From: Planctomycetota bacterium
Lineage (GTDB): Bacteria > Planctomycetota > Planctomycetia > Gemmatales > Gemmataceae
Reading direction: 5' to 3'
Assembly: GCA_021324515.1 (NCBI GenBank)
Contig: JAJPIY010000299.1
Coordinates: forward strand, 1 to 49,174
Length of the DNA: 49,174 bases
In this document: one piece after another, positions 35,785 through 43,165 of the stretch
Layout: the number at the start of each line of letters is the position of its first letter
How positions within the stretch are numbered: the stretch's first letter is position 1
Position numbers and translations under genes: made by a program
The notes under the pieces: generated by a model
What the model saw: the letters and a program-made list of their open reading frames with translations, nothing else
The model's database searches: none
Told to the model about the DNA's origin: nothing

Positions 35785-36483
35785 ATGAACCTCAGCGAAT
35801 TGCTAGAATATTTCCTGCATCCCCAGCATCATTTGCTTTACCTGACGGAATGGATGGGGCCGTGGCTTTACCTGTTGCTGTTCGCCATCATTTTCTGTGA
35901 GACCGGCCTGGTGGTGACGCCGATTTTGCCAGGGGATTCGCTGCTGTTTGCTGTAGGAGCGTTGGCGGCCAGCGCCTCGTCGTCCTTGAGCATGACCCTC
36001 CTGTTTGGTCTGCTCGTCGCTGCCGCCGTGATCGGCGACGCCGTCAATTACGCGATCGGCTATCGCTTGGGGCCAAAAGTGTTCAAATATGAGCAATCCT
36101 GGTTTTTCAACAAGAAACATCTGGTGCGGGCACAGACGTTCTACGAAAAATACGGCGGCAAGACGATCATCCTCGCGCGCTTCGTGCCGATCGTCCGCAC
36201 CTTCGCTCCCTTCGTGGCCGGCATCGGTACGATGCGCTATCCACGCTTCTTCCTCTATAACTGTATCGGCGCTGCGGCCTGGGTAGCGATTTGCCTGGGG
36301 AGCGGCTACCACTTCGGCCGTTTGCCGTGGGTGACGGAGCATTTCGAGCTAGTGGTGCTGGCCATCGTATTGATCTCGGTACTGCCGATGCTCGTGGAGT
36401 TGCTGCTGGCGTGGCGGCAGCGCACCGTCTTGACCAAGGCCGTGCAAACCGTCGAGGCGGTCGAGGAAGCCAAAGCAACTTAA
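35785..36483 (+). CDS. DedA family membrane protein
   Basis: This is a 232-residue inner-membrane protein of the DedA / VTT (SNARE-associated) superfamily, whose members act in undecaprenyl-phosphate or phospholipid recycling. Visible hallmarks are the re-entrant FCETGLVVTPILPGDSLLF (Glu and PGDSLL) and FVPIVRTFAPFVAGIGTM with the conserved Arg, then YPRFFLYNCIGAAAWVAICL. There are about five hydrophobic segments. ATG 35785 has no strong ribosome-binding site. The stop is 7 bp from the start of the CinA-type gene, so the two form an operon. Confidence 0.92.
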   Translation: MNLSELLEYFLHPQHHLLYLTEWMGPWLYLLLFAIIFCETGLVVTPILPGDSLLFAVGALAASASSSLSMTLLFGLLVAAAVIGDAVNYAIGYRLGPKVFKYEQSWFFNKKHLVRAQTFYEKYGGKTIILARFVPIVRTFAPFVAGIGTMRYPRFFLYNCIGAAAWVAICLGSGYHFGRLPWVTEHFELVVLAIVLISVLPMLVELLLAWRQRTVLTKAVQTVEAVEEAKAT

Positions 36484-36490
36484 GAGACTC

Positions 36491-37738
36491 ATGAAATGTG
36501 AAATTCTCTCGATCGGCAGCGAGTTGACCAGCGGGCAAAACCTGGACACCAACAGTCAATGGCTAAGCCGACAGCTGGCTGAAATCGGCATCGTCGTCGG
36601 CTGGCACACGACCCTCGCCGACGACCTCGAGGCCAACATCGACGCATTCCGCATCGCTAGCCGTCGGGCCGGGCTAGTGCTGGCCACCGGCGGACTGGGG
36701 CCAACGCAGGACGATTTGACGCGCGAGGCCCTGGCGCGCGTGGCCGGCGTCGAATTGGTCGAAGACGCCGAATCGCTGCGGCGGATCGAGGAGATGTTTC
36801 GCCGCCGTAATCGGGCCATGCCAGAACGCAACCGCGTGCAAGCGCTGTTTCCAGCCGGGGCCGAACCAATCCCCAACGAGTACGGCACCGCCCCCGGCAT
36901 CTGGATGCGCTTGGGCGATTGTTGGCTGGCCGCTATGCCCGGCGTGCCTTCGGAAATGTACGCCATGTTCCAGACCCAGGTGCGGCCGCGCCTGCTGGCG
37001 CTCGGCCTAGGCGGCGGCGTCCTCGTGCAGCGCAAGATCAACACCTTCGGACTAGGGGAATCGGCTATTGAGGAAAAACTGCTCGATTTGACGCGGCGCG
37101 GCCATGTGCCGGAGGTCGGCATCACCGTACACGACGCTGTCATTTCGTTGCGCATCCTCGCCCGCGCGCCAACCCTTGCCGAAGCCCAGGCGCAAATCGC
37201 GCCTGTTGAACAGACCATACGGGAACGACTCGGCCCTCTCGTCTTCGGCGCTGACGCGGAGGACTTGCAAGACGCCGTGGCGGCCCTGCTAGGGCAGAAG
37301 CGGCGCAGCTTGGCGACGGCCGAGGGGGTCACGGCGGGATTGGTTGCTGAGCAACTTAGCAGCGTGCCTGGCATCAGCACCTGGTTCCGCGGCGGCATCA
37401 TCGCTTACGACAATCGACTTAAGGTAGAACTGCTGGGTGTGCCGCAAACGCTGATTGATAGCCACGGGGCCGTTAGCGCCGAAGTCGCTGAAGCAATGGC
37501 AGTCGGCTGCCGCACGCGCTTGCGCACCGACCTGGCCGTTAGCACTGTCGGCGTCGCCGGTCCCGGCGATCTGGGACCTGACAGACCAGCCGGCTTGGTC
37601 TATGTCGCCCTCGCCTGGTCCGGCGGCGTCTCTTCTGTGCGTTTCAGCTGGGCCGGCAGCCGCGCCGAAGTGCAACGGCGCACGGCCAAATTGGCCCTCA
37701 ACCGCGTCCGCTTGCACCTCTTGGACCAAGAGGGATAG
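36491..37738 (+). CDS. cinA: CinA family protein with degenerate PncC domain
   Basis: This is a 415-residue two-domain protein. The N-terminal MoaB/MogA-like domain (1-170) shows CEILSIGSELTSGQNLDTN and LATGGLGPTQDDLTREALA, as in the CinA nucleotide pyrophosphatase domain. The C-terminal domain (about 260-415) is PncC-like, the family that deamidates nicotinamide mononucleotide. It keeps the Tyr and Lys of GGIIAYDNRLKVELLGV and a GVAGPGD loop. The canonical AESCTGG, which holds the catalytic Ser, reads AEGVTAG, so that activity is probably lost. It lies 7 bp behind dedA. A palindromic element begins 9 bp after the stop. Confidence 0.87.
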   Translation: MKCEILSIGSELTSGQNLDTNSQWLSRQLAEIGIVVGWHTTLADDLEANIDAFRIASRRAGLVLATGGLGPTQDDLTREALARVAGVELVEDAESLRRIEEMFRRRNRAMPERNRVQALFPAGAEPIPNEYGTAPGIWMRLGDCWLAAMPGVPSEMYAMFQTQVRPRLLALGLGGGVLVQRKINTFGLGESAIEEKLLDLTRRGHVPEVGITVHDAVISLRILARAPTLAEAQAQIAPVEQTIRERLGPLVFGADAEDLQDAVAALLGQKRRSLATAEGVTAGLVAEQLSSVPGISTWFRGGIIAYDNRLKVELLGVPQTLIDSHGAVSAEVAEAMAVGCRTRLRTDLAVSTVGVAGPGDLGPDRPAGLVYVALAWSGGVSSVRFSWAGSRAEVQRRTAKLALNRVRLHLLDQEG

Positions 37739-37746
37739 CGACATTT

Positions 37747-37892
37747 CTTAGGGCTAACGGACAAAACTCCCTCCCCCCTTGTGGGGGAGGGCTGGGGTGG
37801 GGGGGAAGTACAATGCAGACAAGGAGTTCTTCTAACCCCCTACCCTAACCCTCCCCCACAAGGGGGGAGGGAAAAGTCTGCCAGTCCTTAGG
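37747..37892. repeat. 146-bp palindromic MITE-like element, copy 2 (inverted)
   Basis: Read on the minus strand, this sequence matches the element at 7883-8027 along its whole length with a few substitutions and small indels. Both ends (CTTAGGGCTAACGGAC and GCCAGTCCTTAGG) and the central CAATGCAGACAAGGAG are shared. It starts right after the cinA stop codon. It encodes nothing. Confidence 0.85.
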
Positions 37893-38002
37893 AAGCGTCG
37901 CTAACCGATTCCCGCTACCTTCCCGGAACCGGATAGTCTACAATTTTATTTATGCTGGGTACGGAGAGATCCGACATCGTGGCGAGCGGGGTTGCGTTAA
38001 CA

Positions 38003-38101
38003 GGGCGAGCGGGGGGTGTGAACCCCCCGGTTGTTCTACCGGGGGGTTAACACCCCCCGCTCGCCCATGTCTGTGTCAATCTCTGCCGCGTCCTGTATAA
38101 C
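38003..38101. repeat. Palindromic repeat of the GCGAGCGGGGGG family, copy 4, with conserved right flank
   Basis: Arms of 29 bases (38003-38031 and 38038-38066) pair with one mismatch around the loop TGTTCT. The flank TGTCTGTGTCAATCTCTG and CCGCGTCCTGTATAA follows, as after copy 3. On the left a partial duplicate of the first bases (GGCGAGCGGGG at 37981-37991) precedes it. It lies in the 418-base gap between cinA and the caspase-fold gene. Apart from this and the MITE-like element I see nothing else in that gap. Confidence 0.85.
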
Positions 38102-38156
38102 AAGTTTACAAGTTCCCGGTAAGGCCTGCCTGTGCCGTCTCTCTTGAGGTTGCCTC

Positions 38157-40214
38157 ATGTCGCCGTTGATTCAATCTGCCTGTCCAGGATGTAAGAAGCA
38201 ATTGCACATCCCGGTCGAATGGCTTCATCAGCCGATCCGTTGCAAACACTGCGGCATGGTCCTGCAAGTCAAACAGCGGCGACCTTCTTCCCAGAACTCG
38301 TCAACCCCGCCTCAAAAGGCCTCGCCCTCGCAACCTTTCGCGTTCCCGTCCCACGAGCCAGTCGCGATGCGCACCAATCGACGCCGACGCCAAAGCGTCG
38401 GCTGGTGGAAGGGGCCAGCCTTGGCTCTCGCCGCTGTCTTCAGTCTCGTCCTTGCAGGTTTTGGCGCCTATCTCTACCGAGACCGTCTGGCCGCTCTGCT
38501 GCCAACCGAAGAGGAGTCTGCCGCCCAGGACAACCAAGACCGTGGCGCCGTGGTGCAGAAGTTGCCGAAGACAACGAAAGCTCCACCCAAAAATCAGCCT
38601 CATCCGGCAAGCACTCTCTTTCCGCGCCGTGCCTTGATTATCAGCATCCACGATTACCTCTATGCCAACCCTCTGCAAAACGGCATACCCGGCCAACAAG
38701 GGAATAACCTCACGAATTTCATCAGCGACCTCAACCAAGGCCTGCATATCCCGCTCAATCAAATTGCGCTGCTCAGCGACGATGCTGGGCCGAAGTGGGG
38801 TGCGCGGGCGCCAACTAAAACCGCCATCGAGAAGACCCTGACGAACTTCCTGGACAGCTCGCGGCCGCAGGACCGCATTTTGGTTTTCTTCTTTGGCCAT
38901 GCGGCGGAGCTGGGCGAGGACGCTTATCTCGCTCCTATCGAGGGCGAGCTGGACCGGGCGGAGACCCTCATTCCGCTCAAGTGGGTTTACGAGCAATTGG
39001 CCAAGTGCAAGGCGCGACAAAAGGTACTGGTGTTGGATGGTAATCGCTACAATCCAACCTTCGGTCAAGAGCGTCCCGGCGGCGAAGAAATGGGCCCGAA
39101 GTTGGACGCCTTGCTAAAGACGCCGCCGGCAGGCGTCCAGGTCTGGTCGTCGTGTATTGCCAAGCAACGCTCGTTCGCCTTAGACGACTTTCCCATGGGC
39201 GTTTTCCTGGAAGGTTTGCAAAAGGCCCTGCAACAAGGCGGCAGAGGCAAGATTCAAAAACCCGATGACGCCTTGCCTTTGGATCACTTCGTCTCCCTGG
39301 TCAATAAGTTCATGAAGGACGAACTAAGCAAACATAAGCTCGAGCAGGTGTCGCGTTTGACCGGCAAGGAGGCGGATACGGCAGCTGCTTACGATCCGAA
39401 ACAGCCACCGCCCCCGCCTGCGAAAACTGCCCTCGTCAGTCCGCCGGCTGACATTGAGCAGAACAAAAAATGGGTCGAAGCCGTTCTCGATCAGATTGGT
39501 ACGCCGCCGATCAAGGTCACGCATGAATTGCCTTTGCGCTACGACGCCTTGCCGCCGTTTTCTGCAAAGGCGCTCAAGAAATACCAGGACGATTCCCCGA
39601 ACCCCAATTCGCCGCTGCGCCAGGCAGTCCAGAATGCTCGCGCGGTCCTCTGGGCCATTTATCCTGGCCAGGCGCCCAGGCCGCTGAGCGTCGAAGTGAA
39701 CCTGGCGCGGCGAAAATATCCCGTGCAGCTCAACGTCCTTAAAGACGGCTACCGGGCTCCCGCCGGCGGCAACGCCGAGAAAGAGTTCAAGGATCGTGTT
39801 GAAAAGGACGAACGCAAAGTCGCCATGCTCCTGCGCGCCCTCCAAGACACCCTGAATGAGTTGACCGATCCCAAGGTCGTCGAAGCCAGAGAAAGCGAGA
39901 GCAAACGCTGGCAGGCCAACTACGATTTTATGCTGGCGCGCGTGCAATTGGAGTATGCGTATTTGGTCGAGTACCAATCGATGCTCGGCTCGATACGCAA
40001 GGAGTTCCCGCCGCGTGATCCGAATTTGCATGGCGGCTGGAAGTTGGCGTCGCAGCCGCGATTGCAAGGCGACAGTATCGGCAAGAAAATGGCCAAGGAA
40101 GCACAAAAGCTGTTGGATAAGATCATCAAGAGCAACGCCGGTACCCCGTGGGAAGTGCTGGCCAAGCGCGAAAAACTCACCAATCTCGGCCTGGAATGGC
40201 AGCCCACGAAATAA
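38157..40214 (+). CDS. Zinc-ribbon, transmembrane, caspase-fold protein lacking the catalytic Cys
   Basis: This is a 685-residue protein. A four-Cys zinc ribbon opens it (C9, C12, C29, C32: ACPGCKKQL, IRCKHCGMVLQV). A membrane helix follows a basic stretch (about 86-107, ALALAAVFSLVLAGFGAYLY). The caspase-like p20 domain covers about 155-390, beginning RRALIISIHDYLYANPL. The catalytic His is H248 in ILVFFFGHAAE. The Cys position, normally in an LDxC segment about 45 residues later, reads VLVLDGNRYN with Asn at 296. The His-to-Asn spacing fits the fold, so this looks like a pseudo-protease. The C-terminal 230 residues are unknown, with Lys/Glu-rich helices. Caspase-fold proteins are numerous in planctomycetes; partners and role are not known here. 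Confidence 0.75.
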   Translation: MSPLIQSACPGCKKQLHIPVEWLHQPIRCKHCGMVLQVKQRRPSSQNSSTPPQKASPSQPFAFPSHEPVAMRTNRRRRQSVGWWKGPALALAAVFSLVLAGFGAYLYRDRLAALLPTEEESAAQDNQDRGAVVQKLPKTTKAPPKNQPHPASTLFPRRALIISIHDYLYANPLQNGIPGQQGNNLTNFISDLNQGLHIPLNQIALLSDDAGPKWGARAPTKTAIEKTLTNFLDSSRPQDRILVFFFGHAAELGEDAYLAPIEGELDRAETLIPLKWVYEQLAKCKARQKVLVLDGNRYNPTFGQERPGGEEMGPKLDALLKTPPAGVQVWSSCIAKQRSFALDDFPMGVFLEGLQKALQQGGRGKIQKPDDALPLDHFVSLVNKFMKDELSKHKLEQVSRLTGKEADTAAAYDPKQPPPPPAKTALVSPPADIEQNKKWVEAVLDQIGTPPIKVTHELPLRYDALPPFSAKALKKYQDDSPNPNSPLRQAVQNARAVLWAIYPGQAPRPLSVEVNLARRKYPVQLNVLKDGYRAPAGGNAEKEFKDRVEKDERKVAMLLRALQDTLNELTDPKVVEARESESKRWQANYDFMLARVQLEYAYLVEYQSMLGSIRKEFPPRDPNLHGGWKLASQPRLQGDSIGKKMAKEAQKLLDKIIKSNAGTPWEVLAKREKLTNLGLEWQPTK

Positions 40215-40266
40215 AACCCGCCCCAAGCGTCCACAAAAGGCAGCTCGCGCGATGCGGCGCACGGGT

Positions 40267-41154
40267 TTATATCGGCAAATCCAACTCAAACGTACAGCCA
40301 TCGCGGAACGATCCCTGCTCCTCCACGAAGATGCGCGGCACTGCCCGCAGGTGCGAGCCGGTGAGCGTGTAATCGTTGTAGGACCATCGGCCGCAATGGG
40401 TGACGCTGCCCGCGCAAATGACGGGGAACGGCGTGCGTTCCGAACCGGGATGATAATAAGGCTCGTGGCGATGACCATGAAGCCATAGCACGACGCCGCC
40501 GCGTTGGGCGACGGAAACGAGATCATCCAGATCGCGCAGGCCGTGGAAAGCACGTTCACGCCGACCCTCAGCGAGCCAGATGGGATAATGCGTTACAAGG
40601 ATGCGCGGTCCTGATTCCAGGCCGGCCAACAGTTTTTCCAGCCGTGCTAGTTGGGCAGCACCAACGCGGCCGCGGGCGTCCCAGTACAGGCGATTGGCGC
40701 TAGAAGAATTGACAGCCACCAGCCACACTGGTCCCACACGCTGGGCGAACGGATAGACTTCTTCGCCGATACGCTCGCCAGACTGCCAGGGAGCGAAGTA
40801 GTGCTCGAAATGGCCGCTGCGCATGGCGGCGCGCGTGCAGTAATCGTGATTGCCCGGCACGGCCAACCCCGGCGGTCCTTCTCCGACGCCCAGAAGTTCC
40901 GCTGCTCTGCGCATCTCCTCTCCAAAGCCCAGCGCAGTAGCGTCGCCAGAAAAGACGAGGTGATCGAAGTTCCGCTGTTTCAGTTCCTGGCGTAGTGCGG
41001 TCAGGATGCGCTCGCTATGGCGGAAGTTTTTGCCGCGACCGAGCAGCGAGAGATTGATCCACGCCGACATCCGCTTGTTCCACCAGTCACTCAGCTGCCA
41101 GGAACAGTCTGGCGCCGTGATGTGGAGATCGCTGAAATGAGCGAGGCGGATAAT
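40267..41154 (-). CDS. Calcineurin-like metallophosphoesterase, probably starting at ATT or ATC
   Basis: This is a phosphoesterase with the full dinuclear-metal motif set: DLH near the N-terminus (AHFSDLHIT), FSGDATALG, the catalytic [16 protein letters not shown] and [10 protein letters not shown]. The first ATG in frame (41070) lies downstream of DLH and would remove two metal ligands. The frame stays open upstream to a stop at 41167-41169 without any ATG, GTG or TTG. A strong AAGGGGGAG at about 41160-41168 points to ATT 41154 or ATC 41151 as start, giving about 295 residues. Such starts are rare (infC is the known example). The substrate is unknown. It lies downstream of rho on the same strand. 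Confidence 0.82.
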   Translation of the reverse strand: MIRLAHFSDLHITAPDCSWQLSDWWNKRMSAWINLSLLGRGKNFRHSERILTALRQELKQRNFDHLVFSGDATALGFGEEMRRAAELLGVGEGPPGLAVPGNHDYCTRAAMRSGHFEHYFAPWQSGERIGEEVYPFAQRVGPVWLVAVNSSSANRLYWDARGRVGAAQLARLEKLLAGLESGPRILVTHYPIWLAEGRRERAFHGLRDLDDLVSVAQRGGVVLWLHGHRHEPYYHPGSERTPFPVICAGSVTHCGRWSYNDYTLTGSHLRAVPRIFVEEQGSFRDGCTFELDLPI

Positions 41155-41175
41155 AGCGACTCCCCCTTACCGAAC

Positions 41176-41212
41176 CGCCGCACCCTCAAGGGATGCCCTC
41201 GGGGGTGCGGCG
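41176..41212 (-). terminator. 10-bp perfect hairpin between rho and the phosphoesterase
   Basis: CGCCGCACCC (41176-41185) and GGGTGCGGCG (41203-41212) form a perfect stem with a 17-base loop. It starts 20 bp after the rho stop codon and lies just 5' of the phosphoesterase ribosome-binding site. No T-tract follows, so it may be a partial terminator, an RNA-end protector or a translation-control stem. Confidence 0.5.
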
Positions 41213-41231
41213 AACGAACCGGATCTGGCGC

Positions 41232-42671
41232 TCAGCTCATGTTCATGCTGAGCAAGAATTCGGCATTTGACTTGGTTTTCTTCATGCGGTTGACGACCAG
41301 TTCCATCGCTTCGACAGGGTGCATGTCGGCCAAGACGCGACGCAAAGCGCGGACACGTTCGACCTCGTCGGGATGCATCAATAACTCTTCCTTGCGAGTG
41401 CCGGAGCGGTTGATGTCGATGGCCGGCCAGACGCGCTTATCGACGAGGCGGCGGTCCAGGTGCAATTCCATATTGCCGGTGCCCTTGAACTCCTCGAAGA
41501 TCAACTCGTCCATGCGTGAGCCGGTGTCGATCAGGGCCGTGGCCAAGATGGTCAAGGAGCCGCCTTCTTCGATATTGCGGGCGGCGCCAAAGAAGCGCTT
41601 GGGTTTCTGCATGGCGTTGGAATCCAGACCACCCGACAGCAGTTTACCGCCCGAAGGCGCTTCGGTATTGTGGGCGCGGGCCAGGCGCGTGATCGAGTCG
41701 AGCAGGATGACCACGTCGCGGCCGTCTTCAACCAGCCGCTTGGCCTTCTCCAGGGCGATGTCGCTGACGTGAACATGTTCCGACGCCGGCTCATCGAAGG
41801 TACTGGCGACGACCTCGGCATTAGGTCCGGCCACGGTACGGACCATGTCGGTCACTTCTTCGGGCCGTTCGTCGATCAACAGCACGATCAGATAACATTC
41901 GGGGTGGTTCTTCTTCAGGGCCAGGGCGATTTTTTGCAGCAGTACCGTCTTACCGGCGCGTGGCGGCGATACGATTAGGCCGCGCTGCCCCTTGCCGATC
42001 GGCGTGACCAGATCAACCACGCGAGTGGAAATCTCGTCGCTGGTAGTCTCCAGGATCAAGCGTTTGTCTGGGTGCAGCGGCGTCAGGTCCTCGAAGACGG
42101 TCGGCCGCGATTTTTCTTCCGGCGGATGGCCGTTGACCATTTCGACCTGCATGAGGGCGAAGTTTTCTTGACCCTCGATGGGCAGGCGAATCGGTCCTTC
42201 GATGACCAGGCCGGTGCGTAGGCCGAGCCGACGGATCTGGCTGGGCGATACATAGATGTCTTCGGGAGAGGCGAGGTAGTTGTGCGCGGCGCTGCGCAGG
42301 AAGCCGTAGCCGTCTGGCAAGACTTCCAGCGTGCCGGAGCCGCGGGCGATCTCGCCGCGTTCGATCTGACGGCGAACCACAGCCACGATCAGTTGCGCGC
42401 GATTCATGCCGGTGTGTTCGGCGATGCCCTCGCGTTCAGCCAAAGCGAACAATTTCGGCATCGGCAGCCGATATAAATCGTCCAGCCGCAGCCCGCCGTT
42501 ACTCCGTGTCCCTGGGGCCGGCGGAGCACTAGCGGCGGCTGGTGCAGCGCTGGTTGCTGCGGGGGGCGATTGTTGAGGTGCCGTTGCCGCCGCCGCGCTG
42601 TCGGCGGTTCGGCGAACGCTACGGCGGCGGGTCAAGTTGCCCGATCCATCGTCGCTGCGAGCGACGGCCAT
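41232..42671 (-). CDS. rho: Transcription termination factor Rho
   Basis: Rho is the hexameric RNA helicase that ends transcription. The 479-residue protein has an Ala/Pro/Ser-rich N-terminal extension of about 60 residues ([20 protein letters not shown]). The Rho-N helices follow ([15 protein letters not shown]), then the RNA-binding cold-shock-like domain ([15 protein letters not shown]). The ATPase core has [33 protein letters not shown] and [16 protein letters not shown] (secondary RNA site). All key residues look intact. GGAGGAT lies 4-10 bases before ATG 42671. It may be co-transcribed with the phosphoesterase. Confidence 0.97.
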   Translation of the reverse strand: MAVARSDDGSGNLTRRRSVRRTADSAAAATAPQQSPPAATSAAPAAASAPPAPGTRSNGGLRLDDLYRLPMPKLFALAEREGIAEHTGMNRAQLIVAVVRRQIERGEIARGSGTLEVLPDGYGFLRSAAHNYLASPEDIYVSPSQIRRLGLRTGLVIEGPIRLPIEGQENFALMQVEMVNGHPPEEKSRPTVFEDLTPLHPDKRLILETTSDEISTRVVDLVTPIGKGQRGLIVSPPRAGKTVLLQKIALALKKNHPECYLIVLLIDERPEEVTDMVRTVAGPNAEVVASTFDEPASEHVHVSDIALEKAKRLVEDGRDVVILLDSITRLARAHNTEAPSGGKLLSGGLDSNAMQKPKRFFGAARNIEEGGSLTILATALIDTGSRMDELIFEEFKGTGNMELHLDRRLVDKRVWPAIDINRSGTRKEELLMHPDEVERVRALRRVLADMHPVEAMELVVNRMKKTKSNAEFLLSMNMS

Positions 42672-43165
42672 AATGTTATCCTCCGATTGGTTCGAGAACT
42701 AGATTCTGGATGAGAGCAAAGTCTTCGCATTCCCCTGGAAGGCAGGAGAACGCTCGATCCACGTTCATCGCAGATCCTTTGTTGGATCCCTTCATGCGCA
42801 ATACTACGTTTGCGTGCAAACCTTGCGATTCAGGTTAAAGTTGCGGACTTCAAGGAGACCATCCTCCCACGAGGATGGCAGCGAAAAAGTGAAGCCAGCG
42901 GTCAGGGTATTGGGATCAACCAAACCCTGCATTAGTATTGTAACAAACCTTTCTGGATTTTCCAGTGCTTCCGGAAAAAAAAGTTTGGCGAGGCCCCCGC
43001 TAGATTGAGGCGAGCGGGGGCAGATCGATATTGCCCTGTTCGCCGCATCTGGTCTATGCTTCGGATACGAGGACACACCAGGCCCAACGGGTCGGCAGGA
43101 TAAGCAAAGGCTTCTTTCCTTCTTACTTGCCTGCGGACCCGTTGGCCGTTTTTTCTTAGGGAGCT
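42672..43165 (+). promoter_or_regulatory. rho-glgX divergent region; probable glgX leader with two hairpins
   Basis: No convincing gene lies in these 494 bases. The rho ribosome-binding site is at its left end. Reading toward glgX, a 9-bp perfect hairpin (GCCCCCGCT 42993-43001, AGCGGGGGC 43013-43021) is followed by a long terminator-like stem at 43081-43154. A short plus-strand frame at 42814-43008 could encode a leader peptide, but nothing else supports it. The glgX promoter must lie somewhere in 42690-43000; I cannot place it. Confidence 0.45.
43081..43154 (+). terminator. Terminator-like stem with six T directly upstream of glgX (candidate attenuator)
   Basis: GGCCCAACGGGTCGGCAGG (43081-43099) pairs with CCTGCGGACCCGTTGGCC (43130-43147) with one unpaired base, and TTTTTT follows at 43149-43154. 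The 30-base loop is pyrimidine-rich (CTTCTTTCCTTCTT). The T-tract works only on the plus strand, and no complete plus-strand gene lies upstream before rho. It ends 11 bases before the glgX ATG, so it must lie in the glgX leader. Confidence 0.75.

Noticed and set aside
42804..43076. 90-residue minus-strand ORF between rho and glgX
   Set aside because: It spans a G/C hairpin and has no recognisable motif or ribosome-binding site.
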